Source: Sialis fuliginosa
Taxonomy: Eukaryota > Arthropoda > Insecta > Megaloptera > Sialidae
DNA: 64,000 nucleotides
Assembly: GCA_961205875.1 (NCBI GenBank)
Contig: OY540820.1
Location: forward strand, 13,206,001 to 13,270,000
Reading direction: 5' to 3'
Shown: positions 1-15,000 of the stretch, one piece after another
How the letters are laid out: every line of letters starts with the position of its first letter
Numbering within the stretch: the first letter of the stretch is position 1
Program-made: the position numbers and the translations under genes
Notes under the pieces: generated by a model
What the model saw: only the letters and a program-made list of their open reading frames with translations
Database searches by the model: none
Told to the model about the DNA's origin: nothing

Positions 1-3000
1 TATTAAAGCAAATTATTTCGACGAAAGAAATATTTATTTGGCCCTAACACAAAATTATTGGCTGCTTTACTTTTGAATCAGTTAATATTTATTTGTTCTC
101 AGCTATTTTTTATTCAATGTATAGATGTATGTACCATTGTAACCTACCTATATAGATATTAATTTAATTTTTATACAAGGTGAATACATAAGATAGATAT
201 TGGTACATCATATATAGATATAAATTAATAAAAATGATTATACCTACATGGTTATCATACCATCTAGAAAAATACTAGACGCGAGCAAATTTATGGTTGA
301 ACGATAGTCAAATATTGGAGAATTAGCAATTTATATGGTTTTATGAAAATTCTTTATGTATACCTATATTTTTAAGTGGCGCGTTTTACGCACTTTATTG
401 TCGTTTCACATATTTTAAATATTTTCACATATTTGTCAGCACTTTTAATGTATTCGATGTGAATTATTGACATTGTTTGAAAGTGTTTTTGTACCGATTA
501 AATAAAATTGTATTTATTTTTTTACGTAATAATTTAAATTATGTTTTAATTTATTTTTATTTGACGTAGAATGTACCCATTTGTTTTCTTAATGTGTTCT
601 GAGTACGCATTTTAAATGAAATGCATTCTCAGTGATTTGTATTTGGATACATATTTTTATTGCAAAAAATTTAAATTTTATAAATTATATTATTTTGTTT
701 TCTCACCATATCTAAAGAGTAGGAGGAAACTATGTGATCATTTCTGAAAGCAGAACATTTAACAATGTTGGAACTCTGGATTCTAAAATATCCACTTGAT
801 CTTTCTCGTTAAATCTTTGTTACACGCATAAATAATAAACCACTGAACGGATTTGAATAAAATCTTTGCTTTGGCTTCTAGATGCTCGCATATAAAAATC
901 ATACAATTCAGAAGAGGAAAAGAGACCCTAACGATACATGTAATGTAAAAATTATATAGAATTTTTTGTAAAGTATTTAATTTTCTATAAAAAGGATCAT
1001 TAATTATCATCTCCGATTTTTAGTAAATTTTTTTCGAAAATTATCTTCATTTACAAAATTTATTTCAGAAAGAAACAGTTGGATAAAAATCAAAATATAC
1101 AGGGTATTTGGTTAGGCGATACGAATATGTTGAAGGAAATTATACGTGTTAATAGCAAAATACAGCAGTTTTTAAAACCTAATTTTTTTAAGAAATAATT
1201 TTATCATAGATTTATAAGTTTTTAAATGTTAAACTGTAGCCATTTTTTGGTTTTGTTATTCATAAATTTTATTTTGATCTAATAGGCTCTTTAACTTTTG
1301 AAATTTTGCTATTAACATGTATAATTCTGTGTTTTTTCAAAAATTTACTAAAACACCCCATATAAAAAAAAACTGTTGCACTTTGTATATAGGTATATTT
1401 TATTAAATTACTTCCAAATGACTCATTCTACCTTCCTTCAAAATATTCGTATCGCCGAACCAAACACCCTGTATAAAATACATTTAATCTTATATCAACA
1501 TTGCAAAATGTACAGTAAAAATCTATTTCTTAATTAATAACATACGGTAGCATTTAAAAGAGAAACAGTGCAATATTTACACTTGGAGAAAACTTAACAA
1601 ATATCATTAAATAAATTTGTATTCGTGATAAGGTACATTATTTGAAAACAGTGTATATTATCTTTAAACAAGACATCAGAGGCGGTGCGCGACACTGAAT
1701 GTGTGTAAATTAGGGGAATCGGTAGCTAATCTTTTTACTGCTGAATCTCAGTGTTTATGTCATGAGTTATGGCATCTACACTTTCAGAATTTGCCGCTGT
1801 TTGCTTCGTTTTGTTATCCATGCGTTTGTTATACACGTTTATAAGGAAAACACATTTCATGTTAGTTGTATCATCAAATCTTTGCTTACACAGTTTACTA
1901 TACCTTAAGATACTTATGTTAATATATCATAAATATTGGCATTGTATTTCTCAATTCCATTTAAGGTAAAGGCACCAATTATGGCCACTATAAGAGCAAG
2001 TTTTCGTAATGGGTTTGTTTTTTGTAATTCTCATGAACTCATGTTATTAATAAAACAAGTAACTCTTTATTTAATGAATTTAATTACAAAAGTCCGCAAA
2101 TACAGTTTGTTTTTTAAATTATAGTCTTTTATTTTGTTCATGTTTTTTCTCCAGTAATGGCAAAGGTAAAACCAGTAATGAGAACGTAGTATGAACTAAG
2201 GGATTTGAAAAATTTTGAATTTTCACAAAATGGCGGATATTGAAAGTCAAAGTTCTTTATTCGACTAAAATTTCACTCGCATTTTCGGCTATAAAAAAAA
2301 ATAATCGTCCATCCGGAGGACAATTATGTATAGAATAAGTGAGAAAAATTTCAAACTGATCGGCAAAGCCGTTCTCATGTTACAGTGATCACCGACTTCG
2401 AAAACATGGTTTCGAGAAAAACGTATTTAAAGTTTTGAGTACGATTTGCATGAGTATAAAAAATTTATTTTGGAAATTACACTGAATCGTCCATGGACAG
2501 GACATTTGTCTGAAATTTTCAGAGAATACTTTTGAAATATTCTACTTTGAGAAAATACAAAAAAAATGGATTTTTTCAAATTTCCAATTGGGTCTGCCCC
2601 CTTAAATAATAATTTAGGAAAAATATATATTATATAAAAAATGTGTAATTTATTTTTAATAATTCTTTACGTTGAATGTAAATCGGAACAGTATTTCAGA
2701 ACAGAGGGAGTATTATTTTCTAAACGTTTCATAAGTTGCGATACATTATACCTAATATCGTTGTATGTAAAAGAATTATTGAGTAGGTATGCAGAAAATA
2801 CTAAAAACGGCATAAAAAGAATGTCAATTAACTCCATCTTTGATTAGTTTCTTTTTCATGAGAACAGTGTAGTTAATTGAATGCATGTTAATTTTATTTA
2901 ATGTGCACGTAATTACAGGTAATGCGGAAAATCGGGACTGCGCCGCGTTCTGTTATCGACCTCTCGTCAGATAATAACCAATAAATCACCATCGGGAGAC

Positions 3001-6000
3001 AATGTTTTACGAATTTTATTACATACTGTTGTTTATGCGTTTGCATTTTGTATAAAATAAATTATTGTTTCTATTTTATTACAGTTACGCTGGACACCTG
3101 TTGTATTTTCGTTTTACTGTCTATTAAATTGTGTGTAATTAAAGAAAAATTATATTGATTTAAGTTCTAATATAATTATTTTTAAATCGAAGGCTAAATC
3201 AAATGGTACAAATATCCCATTCAAAATTGGTTTGATGTGTAAACATTTTTATTATCAACTTAAATACTATAAGATCCGTTTTGATAAAACGTATGTACAC
3301 GCTATCACTCAAAAGAGCTGAGCAAGTAAGTATACAAAAAAAATAGCGCTCGTATTCTGGCCTAAACTATAATAGAATGGAGATTTTGTACTAGTTCAAT
3401 TAGTTCTACATAAAATTCCGCGAGAACGGAACATAAGTTTACACATCACAGTGCTCTCATTTTTTTATACTTAATTAATTGTATGTGACAATGTCTTTTA
3501 GCGTTTTATTTTATTAAGATTTAACAATTCCTTAAGACGACTGATTTTTAACTTTTTGTTAATTCGAAATATTTTAAAGTTTATATATATAGGTATATAT
3601 TATTATTTTCCTTGTAAAACTGAAATATAAATCTATGTGTTTATAATCTTAACCTTGCAGTTTTAAATTTTCCCTCAATTATATACATTTATCATTGTGG
3701 TTTTTAGAAGTAAATATATGCAAAATAATCGAAACAGTTTTTTAAATTTTTAAATATATAATTGGTATGGTTTATAATTCGGAAATAGCGGCATTATAAT
3801 TTAAATTTCGAAATAAATATTTAGCTTAAATCATACGGTTATCTACATTTAAAATATAATATCTTTACATAATATTCACATTATAAACCTATTCACAAAT
3901 AACCATTCAGTAAAATAGTTATAAATTAGAAAAAATATATAAATAGCATAATTATATATAAAGTTGTAATATAAACCGAATATTACATCTACCAAATTAT
4001 CAGTCGATATTACAATTACTTTTTTGTAAAGTGGAGCTATTATGAATTCTTAAATGAAATATTCCAGTTTGGGCTTGAAATGAACTAAAAAATTATACAT
4101 ATAGAAAAATGTAATAATTACGTGAAATTTATAAATAATAGGATCCGCATTCCTTTGAGTATACATAGCAATCACGTTTTCAAGTAGAAATTAAATTGGA
4201 AGTACTCGCCAACTGGGTGCATTAAAAATACTAGTACATTCTCAATTACTGATTGGCCGGAATCTAATTGTCAAATTTTATGTATATGTTAATATTTTAT
4301 TGCACTTCAACAATCCTTAATTATGATTTTAACAATGTATAATAATGAAAATAATTCATTATTTTTGTTTATTTATAGAAAATTATGCAATGTTAAATAT
4401 AAATTTATACATATTTGAATTTTCGTTTTTTTTTCTCTCAAACCGAATTGAAATCAATTATGCAAAACAAATTAACTATTAAATGATATATTATATATAT
4501 ACATGTGTACATATATGTACATATGTCCGCAGTTTTGCGATTTTATTAATTATTATAGCTACCAGGTATTCGGCTTGAATGGGAAAAACTTGCAAATTTG
4601 GCAATTTATATGGATATATTTATCAAAATATGAATGCTAGCTTATAACCAAATAATTATTTCGTACAATAAATTTTATATTTCTAGGTAGTGTCTATAAT
4701 TACTTTTTATATAAAAAAGGCGAATTCTTATTAAAATAATAACGTTTTGATACATGAGAAAATTATATCTATATAAGAACACTAAATTTAATAACTCAAT
4801 ATTTATTATTTATCTTTTTTTTATGTATAATTTTGTATATTCCTGATTTAGAAACAAACTGATCTTATATTCTCTTAATATATAAATATAAAAATTCTCG
4901 TGGGGATGAGGAAATTTACTACTAATACATTAATTTCACTGGGAAAAGATACTCTCCAGTACTTCTCTGGATTCAAATGATGTTTTTGTGTGTACAAAAT
5001 ATACTGAATACGGTACTGACAATATAAATATTTAAAAACTTTAAATAATAAATCAATTGGAAAAGCTTATAAAAAATGTTATAAACATTAATTTCCAAAT
5101 CAACGAAACAAATCAAAACGTGAGAAATCTAAATACCAGACAGTTAAAAAAAACATATGATAATTCATAACATCTCATCAAATATTTTGAACTAGACATT
5201 AATATAAACGTGCACCATCTTCCGGGTTATTGCTACGATGTTGGTATAATTTATATAACAAATTGCAGTTCAGTTGTACCAACCTTAAAAATATTATCTG
5301 AATGATGAACCACGACAACCGTGTCAAAATCATATAACTCTTGTCGTTGAAAAATGTTTTAAAATCTAGAGGAAATGGAAAGATATACATCTAGTATTTA
5401 TTATATTGTCTGTTAAATATATGTCTGTATGTGTGTGTATTAGACCAGTAGTTCTCAATCTATTTATGTATTTGTTTTTATTATTTTATTACTTTTTCTA
5501 GATTTCTAAATTTAAGCTATGACTTTTTTTGATATGTTATTTTAAATGTTTTATTTAAATAATAGGTATACCTATATTAATTAATAATATAATAGTAGTG
5601 ACGTTAAATATAAATAAAAACAAACTTGTTTGTTTAAACGTCAAAATTTATTAAAGAAGAGGAAAATGCAAGCTTTCGATTCACAGAATCATCGTTAGGC
5701 TAAAATATAATAAGTAACAATTAAATACAATAAATATAATGCAAAATATTGATATTTTAAAATAAAAATTCAGAAATATACCTATTAATAAAGATTTAAA
5801 TTTGAGAACGATGTCGTTATAATATATATTATTATATTTTAGCCTGACGATGATTCTGTGAATCGAAAGCTTGCGTTTTCCTCTTCTTTAATAAATTTTG
5901 ACGTTTAAACAAACAAGTTTGTTTTTATATTAATTAATTATACAAGAACATATTTTATACAAATGTAGAAATTTCCACATAATTTTATAACCGATAATTT

Positions 6001-9000
6001 TATCTCGGTTTCATCTCGAAAAAAAATTGATCTAGTTTCAACAAATTTTATTTTATTTAAACATAATATACTATTGACAATCCGTTAAAATGAAGACTCT
6101 CATTGATGTCCGATATTATAAAGGAGCTCGCAAAATTTGCAAGCTTGCAAACACTTTCAAACCAGGTATCAAACTTATATGACAGTTCTCTTTGAATTTT
6201 TAACAGATAGTTTCATGCACAGTAAGTTGATTTTTACCGTTTTTACTCAAGATACAGTTTAGTAAATATACTTTGTAGAACTGTCATATAAGTTTGATAC
6301 CCTATTTGAAAGTGCTTGCAAGCTTGCAAATTTGCGAGCTCCTTTATAATACCGGATATGAGACTTATAAATACAGCTGATACTATCTCGTCTCAGCGAA
6401 GTCCTATGTTCTTAACCATTTTAAGAAAATAATTCACTGGCTGTAAAATTTTGAGAATCCCTGTATCAAGTAACACTGATTTTGATGAAAGCATTGACTC
6501 AAATATAGCAACGAAGTGTGATTATATGTATATACATACGAATGCGTGTGTGTGTAAGTGTGTGTTTGGCATTATAGAGCTGTATATGTATGTGTGTGGA
6601 TATAAAATTAGTTTTAATGAATGAGGTGAACGGTTAGTTAGTATGTAAATGAAAATTAGTACTTATTTATGGAAATTCATTATTCGCATGATAGACATAA
6701 CTAATGGCTATATAAAAATCACATTCGGAATATTTGAGTGGTATTAATCTGATGCGGGACGTGTAAATCCGCCTAATTGTCGTGGACCTACGTGAAATAT
6801 CTGATCATGTCAGTAATTAATTTGATTCGAATTTGTCAAGTTATGACTGATCATTTTGTGTTTGAGTAACATATTTTATTTTGTGATAATCATATACATT
6901 AGACTTAGACTGTGTATGTATTCGATAATCGAATCTTCACTAAAATGAGATAGAGTGTACATTGGGGCTATGCTTATGTTTTGGTTGGGATATATCTCTA
7001 TCTTCACTTATGTGAACCAAATCTTACACATTTACGAAATTACATGTCTCGTATGTCTATTTATGATATACATCTTAAAGAAGGACTCAATGTAAATATA
7101 TAAAACTATATTTTCTTAAAGTTAATAATAATAAACCTATATAGTTATATATTTTCTTAAGAGACTCAATAAAGCTCTTTATTTTTAATTGAAAATATTT
7201 TAAGAAATACTCGATAATACAAAACTCTTTTGGCTTTTTTGGCCTTCAATCGTAGATGATTTTTCTTTTTTGTCCCCTCCCCCTCTAACTCGGTAACTAC
7301 TGGCTAAAAAAATCTAATAAAAATTGGTAACGAGGCTTTGGTGAGACTACCAACAACAAATACTAAAGTCAACAATATTGGAATAATAGGGAAGGGCGTC
7401 ATAAAAAAATGTATTATTATATCTATATAAGCATAGGTCTTGACCGAATTTAATTATATTTAAATTCTACTTTTTAATCTAATATATTTAAAACTTCCAA
7501 TATGAATTCTACTGCAATAACTTACAGCAAATTAAAATCTGCGGTAAAATTTGTCCGTCCAAGCTTATGCAAATAAGAACGCATAGAAAAAATAAATCCG
7601 ATATTTTATGACGACATCCGATACACTGTGGGGAAAAAATCAAATCTCAATTTAATACACAACATAGAACATGATCAATGAAAATAGACGAATTAATTTA
7701 AAGCTATAAATCAGCATACGATTTGAAAAGTATATACCATGTGAGTGTAGCTTAAAACCGTTTGTTAAAAAGTAAAATTTGCATACGTTTCATTCATAAC
7801 AATGACGTAGTAACCAGGTACACAAAACCGTATCTGATTGGCTGATTATCAAACACATATTAAAATTCAAAATTGGTTATTGATATATTATTGGTATTGG
7901 TTATACGGTTTTAGATAATACAATCCTTAGTTTGCATACGTAATGTATAATAAGGGTGTAAAACTATATTTTAATACATATATTACATTTTTATGTTAAT
8001 TCATAAAATAGATCTCTGGAATCTTTGTTCACATATTTGTATATATATATATATATAAAATCTTTAAAATTGATACCTTTACAATTTAAATCATGCATAT
8101 CTAAAACTAGTTTTGTGAATGTTGTTAGAACTTTAGAACAGTTTTTTGTGTAAATGGAAGGGTGAATATCAATAAAGCAGTATTATGTATATTTAGAATA
8201 AATAATTTGTTCGTTTTTTTTGTGTATATTCGTCATATATGTGTAACCGTTGCTTTTTTGGTTGTTAGAATCTGATGTGAACTTTTGTCAGTTAGAAATA
8301 TTTGAAACCTGATATATCAGTCAATTAAAATTACATATTCATAGTTTATTGAATATACACTTTGAAATGTGGTATGTATCAATCTGAACTATTTTTCAAA
8401 ATTAATCCGTTTAGAATTTACTAATTAGAATAAAACAAATTCTAAAACTAGATTAGATTGGATGTGTGGCTGACTAATCGATTGAGGTGAATTTTAAATA
8501 CTAGTTCTTGATTTTAAAATTAATAAACAACGTTTTTTATAAGTATTTTTTAATAAGATACTGACACCAGTTATGGCCGCTATAAGTGTGAACTTGTGTT
8601 ACTAATAAAACAAGTAACTATTTATTTAATCAATTTAATTACCAAAGTCATCAAATATAGTTTTTATTTTAAATTATAAATTTTTATTTTGTTCGTATTT
8701 TTTCTCCAGTAATGGATAAAGTAAAACCAGTAATGAGCACGCAGTGATGTACACTTGCTAATAATTACAAAATGATGAGTACTACGACACAAATAAGAAA
8801 TAAAAGAAAGAATCATGAAATTTGAAACAATGTTAAAGCAGTTGCTATGATTATATAATAATTAATAAATAAATTATACCAATAATTAGTTTAAATGTCC
8901 ACCATTTTTATACCTATTGGTCGATTGTCATCAAATCACGCTGTAAGATAGTTAAATGTATATAGATTAATATTCAGTAATCAAATATCAACAAATCATT

Positions 9001-12000
9001 TAATTAAAGAATAGCCAGTACCTTAATTTTGAAATAGAAGTAGTAAGTTATTTTTAGTTTACATTTTAAAATTAAAAATGGTTTTTATACATATTTAAAA
9101 GTTATTGGCCACTTGTATAAATTTGTAATATTTCGATAAAATTGAAACAAAGGCATATACATATATTTTTAAATACACCTATAAAATTTCAGTGTGCAAT
9201 TTTGAAGATTACACCTGGTATTTTTACAAAACTTGCATACATTAAATTTTATACTTAGAAAGTAAACGGCCAACGTACTTGTTACATTAATGTTTTATAT
9301 CGATCGTTATAGATAAATTTAATGATTTTGATTGCTCCAAAATATCCAAGTTTTTTTATTTTTATTGGTAATTTAACTCGTGATTATCATTTATAGATGG
9401 CAAATAAAAATCTACTAAATACAGAGTCTTGGCTGTGCTCATATAAATTTAAATATATATATTTTTATACCGGAATTCTTATGTCAAAAATTGCTTATAA
9501 ATATACAAATAAAATTAATCGGTAATAAAGAAATATCAGCGATGAAATTAACATGTTAAACAACGTTCACATATCAACGCCCTCTGTTGAATTCCAACAC
9601 AAATGTTTCTATTTTACAGCGATACAGGCTGGCCTAGAAATTTGATATTATTTTTTACATTAAAAAAAAAATCGTTGAGATTTATTAATATGCATTTATC
9701 CGAAATATTGACTTTACTTTCTAAACATTTGATCATAAATGCTACAAACTATGAAAATGCAATCCATATCGATAATCATTTTAATCAATTTGATTAATAT
9801 TCAATATTATGTATTATTCTAACTAATTCTGATGAAATATAATATAATATATAGTATACTGTAGAATAAAATACATTCCCAAACAAAATATTTACACTAG
9901 ATACCAGATTTTCATGCATATAACTCGATTCGTTTTATGTGACAATTTATGTTATGGTAATAAAAAATGTAAATATAATTATTATAATTAAAAATATTTA
10001 ATTAGTGTGACTTAATTAGAAATCATATTTTATTCACATATACAATTACTAAAATACTACTGTTGTAAATTATACACGGAAATTTATCTCCTTTATAACA
10101 TATTTAGATGAAGACTTAATTACTATCTATAATTTCCAAATACTTCATTAGAGTGAAAAAAATTAAACAAACATATATAACACTATGTGAAAGATTTTTT
10201 TTAATTGTAACAATCGACCATTATTTTCCATATGCATTAGGAGGTACATAAAAAAATATCATGTAATTATTTTTAATCAACCCAAAAATAAACGATAAAA
10301 TGTCTCAAAATTTATGACTCGGTCTGTATAATACATATTATGTCTTAGAGCACACATTAAATAAACATGTTTTACCACTTTTTGAGAAATCGAGAACGGT
10401 TTTTGTGTTTTTGATCTGCTTCTTTATTGCTATAATCTCGAATTTTAAAAGCAATTTACATATTTTAAATTTATGGTTAGTATCTGGTATAAGTATTTTG
10501 TATTTACAACCAGCTTGGGAAATTATATGAATAAATGTATTGTATGTAGTACTTGGGGTCAAGCTTGTTACTCTATACATATTTTTATTGAAATTTATTT
10601 TCATCTGATGGTTATATTATTATTTACCTCTTTTGTTGTAAAAATACGGTTCTATGCATTTTGTATTGTACGGTAAGGCATTAGAATAATTTGAATAAAT
10701 TAATAAATTTTAAGAGTACTACGTTATGTACAAATCGGTTGAAATATTGATGGATTTTATTTAAATTTTTTTAAAGCTATATAATATAAAAGTATGCATT
10801 TTCTGTTTACATTTTTCAATAATTTATTTCATTTCGTAATGCCGGATTCGGGTTTCAAGTAATAAATTAATTTCTTAATTATAATCCAGTATACAGAATG
10901 TATACAAGATATTTTTTTATATTTTAATTTTTAATATGATTATTTGGAAATATATATAAATATTGATTTTTATTAAGTAGACTGATATTATATTTTAAAA
11001 TATACTTACATATACAGCGTGAGTAAAAAATATGGAATATTGCTTATATTTTCTAAAAGTTTTTAGTAAAATTTTTTAGAGAAATTATTTCCTATGTAAT
11101 GCTAATCTTTAAAAAAAAATTGGTGCTATCAGTTACGTTGCTATGGCATCCAACTCTTATTTTTTTTAAGTGACAACATTTTTTTTTCATTGATTTTATG
11201 AGTAAATCTTATTTTTTGCATAAAACCCTGTAAAATTAACTTTTAACTATAACTTAACCAAGTAAGACTTGAAAAATGATTGAACTTGTAAAGCATCAAA
11301 AAAATAATCTAACGACCAAATAAATTAATTTAAAACCAATTTTAATTACTCCTTACAATTAGCATTAGGAAATAATTTTTCTAAAAACTTACTAAAACAT
11401 TTTTTTTAATAATTAATATTTTAGAAAATATAAGCAATATTTCATATTTTTCCTCACCAATATTTTTTGAATATTTTGAAGTTTTTTCTGACTATATCGT
11501 ATTTTTCATACCCAATGTTTTGATACATTAATTTTATTATACTTTTACTGTAGATATTTATGACATTTCTTTATTGATTTTCATGAATTACAATTAATGG
11601 AATATAAAAGCAATTAATGCAATTAAGTGTAGTTTGTTTGTTTTTTTATACACTTGTTTTTTAAAAACAAAACAGTATCGTTGTGTTCGATTTAGTTATT
11701 TATTCAAACATAATAACAATTAGTGTCCTTCTTAATTAGAATTCTTGAAATATTTCATAATATGAAAGGAAATATTTATTTTTTATTCAAGTATATTTGA
11801 TTGTTTGGATACAACGGAAGTCCAATCAAGTAATTAAATATTATAAAAAACGAACCGTAATTTATATTGTTTATAAATTTATTTATTGCTGTTTATTTGA
11901 TATTTGTTGCAAAATTTGTTTTCGTAACAAACAATTGCAAGTAACATTTTGCTTATATGAAGATATATAGATTTGAATTGAAATGTTTCTACGAATACAA

Positions 12001-15000
12001 TATTTGCAAATAAATGTTATTATGAATGGGTATGTAATATTTCTCATTTCTGTAAATTTCTATAATTTCTACACGGTTTGCATATTTAATAAATTCTTTT
12101 GTTATGCATATTTATTTATAATCATACCTACCATTACATTTTAATACAGGCAATAATATTTATAATAATAATATTATTTGAATGCGCTTTTTGGACCCAA
12201 TTAAAATATATGATTATAATAACATTTTTATGTTGGGTAAAAAATCATACGCATTTATATTTAACACAAATGATTTCTCGTTATTTTATAAAGTTTAAAT
12301 ATCTGTTACATGAAAATAAACCCATTAGAGTTAAGTATAAAATTATCTATAATTTAGTGCAAGATATGGAATCTCTCTTTAAAATTATTAACTATATATG
12401 TATATAAAATAAATATGCGGGAATATTATTATATATGTCGAGGGAATTTTCTCACATATAAATTTACGAAACAAAGTGTTTTCTTTATACCAGCGTTGCT
12501 TAAACATTTTTAGACAAACTAAATAAGTAATATTATTTTTATATAAAAGGTAATGGCACCACCTGTTTTTGTTACTAATAAAACAAGTAACTCTATATTT
12601 AATCAATTTAAATATAGTTTGTTTTTTAAATTATAGCCTTTTATTTTGTATATATTTTTTCCAGTAATGGATAAAGTAAAATCAATGAGCACGCAGTGAT
12701 GGACACTTGCTAATGATAAGTACTACGGCACAAAAGATATAAAAGAAAGAATCGTCAAATTTGCAGTTGCTATGATAATATAATAATTAATTAATTACTT
12801 TATCCAAAACTGGTACCAGTACATTACTTAAATATTTTTCACGTGGAAAAATTTGATTATTGAAAGTTTAATAAAAAATTAAAACTATTATTTACATTTT
12901 TCAGGAGAATTGTTTTTAAATAAATAACTCTCAAATAAATACCCTAAAATTTCAACCAACGAAATGTGGTCCCATAATATAAATAACTCAATAAAATGCA
13001 TTTTTAAAATAAAATAACTAACTGTACTTATGACAGAAACCGGAATAGGGCAACTCATTATTATTTTCTATGAAAATAGCGTAATAAAAGAGGCCACATA
13101 AATAAACGGTAACAATTTTATCAACGCGATTAAGATACTTAAGGTCCACATATCCGAAAGGTTGTTAAAACGACGATGATTATTATTATTTTTATATGAT
13201 TCGAACGATTTCACATATCAGAAAGTTTCAAGTTTTTTTAATAGCCTGTCCGATTGAGGGACTTCCTAAATTATATCATAAAATTTTTAATTCATGTTAA
13301 ACGCACTGACACCTTCAGTAAGTTTTTTTTTTCTTAACAAGATATGTCAACGGAATTTTTTTATAATTGGTATTTTTATGATTGTATTGAGGATAGAGAA
13401 ATATTAAATTATGCATAAATTTTGATTTTAATCGATTGGGTTGATTTAAAATATAATTAACAAAGAATAGGTGTATAATTTTATATACTGTATTAATTTT
13501 AGTATCAATAAATTATAATTAAATATCTCTATATTTTTATATCGCCTTATTTACAGTTTTTTTAAATTATATATATGATCACAAAAATTTGATATTTTTT
13601 TTACATTTACTGGCATTGGTATTCCAAATATTGAAAAAAAAATCAGTTCCATCTACTACAGATAGGTGTAGTATTACCTATACTAAATTAAATCATATTC
13701 TGTGATATTTCTCCAGCCAATTCTTCTATTCTACAGTTAATTTTTGTATGTATAATTTTTCGCAAAAAAACTGTTTTATTTACTAACCATGTAAGGTTAC
13801 TTAGAGAAGTTTCACATATTTTCCCAAAGCAGCTTATTCAAATGCAATAACTATGGTAGTTTTGGTAGTTAAAAATGGATTAATCTGTTGAATGCTTTAA
13901 ATACAGCCGCGGATTTAGGCACGGGCAACATGGGCTATTACCTAGGGCGGCAAATTCTGGGAGAATACAACTTTTTTAGTTTAATAAATAACAGTATCTA
14001 AAAAAATGAATACAGAAAATTACTCCGATCAAAACGATTTTCCTACATCTTGTAAAAATTAATAAAAAATAGGTTATATTATTATTTTCCCTTGGTAGAT
14101 GGGCGGCAATTTTTTTTTGCCCAGGGCGCTTAACGTAAATCCGCCACTGTTTAAATACGTTACAAGACATTTCGGATTTCAGAGCGTTCTAGTTGAGATA
14201 AAGTCACAAATATGTATCCTATCTTACTTCACCGAACGTTGCCCCAGTACCTCAATGTAATTATCCAAATTTATAACTACGATCTCCGCCACTGTCTAGG
14301 GATGGGCGTCCGCGTCGCCGTGCGCGTAACTTCTCGCACCTTTGAGTGTGAAACAACAAGCAGTCCGGCTAATTCTCGACAAGCCGTTGAGTAATATCGA
14401 GTGCTGCCATCTACCGGCCGCTCTGACAGACGCAATTGTCAACATGTCACTGCGCGAGTGTACCATACATACACGAATGCACACTTCTATATACATATGT
14501 ATGTATGTGTACGTGTAATGAAGGCAAGAAGCCAAAACTCGGCAAACATACAACAAGTACCTATTTCGTGATACTGCGATTGTTTGTCAAAATACTTGAC
14601 ATCGATTTTTATTATAAATACCTACATGATGTACTCACACACATGTACCTATTCGTATATATAGTTACGCAGGTGTGCTAAATGTATTTGCTTACGTTTT
14701 TCGTAAGGTTTATATAGATTTGGATAAATATGTTTAATTGTTGCGTTTAATTTATAATTAACCTCTTCTAAAACAGGCGTGAGCTAAAGCCTGAGCTTGT
14801 ACATTGTCTAATAATATAAAGGCACCAGTTATGGCCGGCTTACTGACGGGCTTCTTTTTTGTAATTCTCATGAACTCATGTTACTAATGAAACAAGTAAC
14901 TCTTTATTTAATCAATTTAATTACCAAAGTCCGCAAATATAGTTTGTTTTTTTAAATTATAGTCTTTTATTTTGTTTGTGTTTTTTCTCCAGTAATGAGC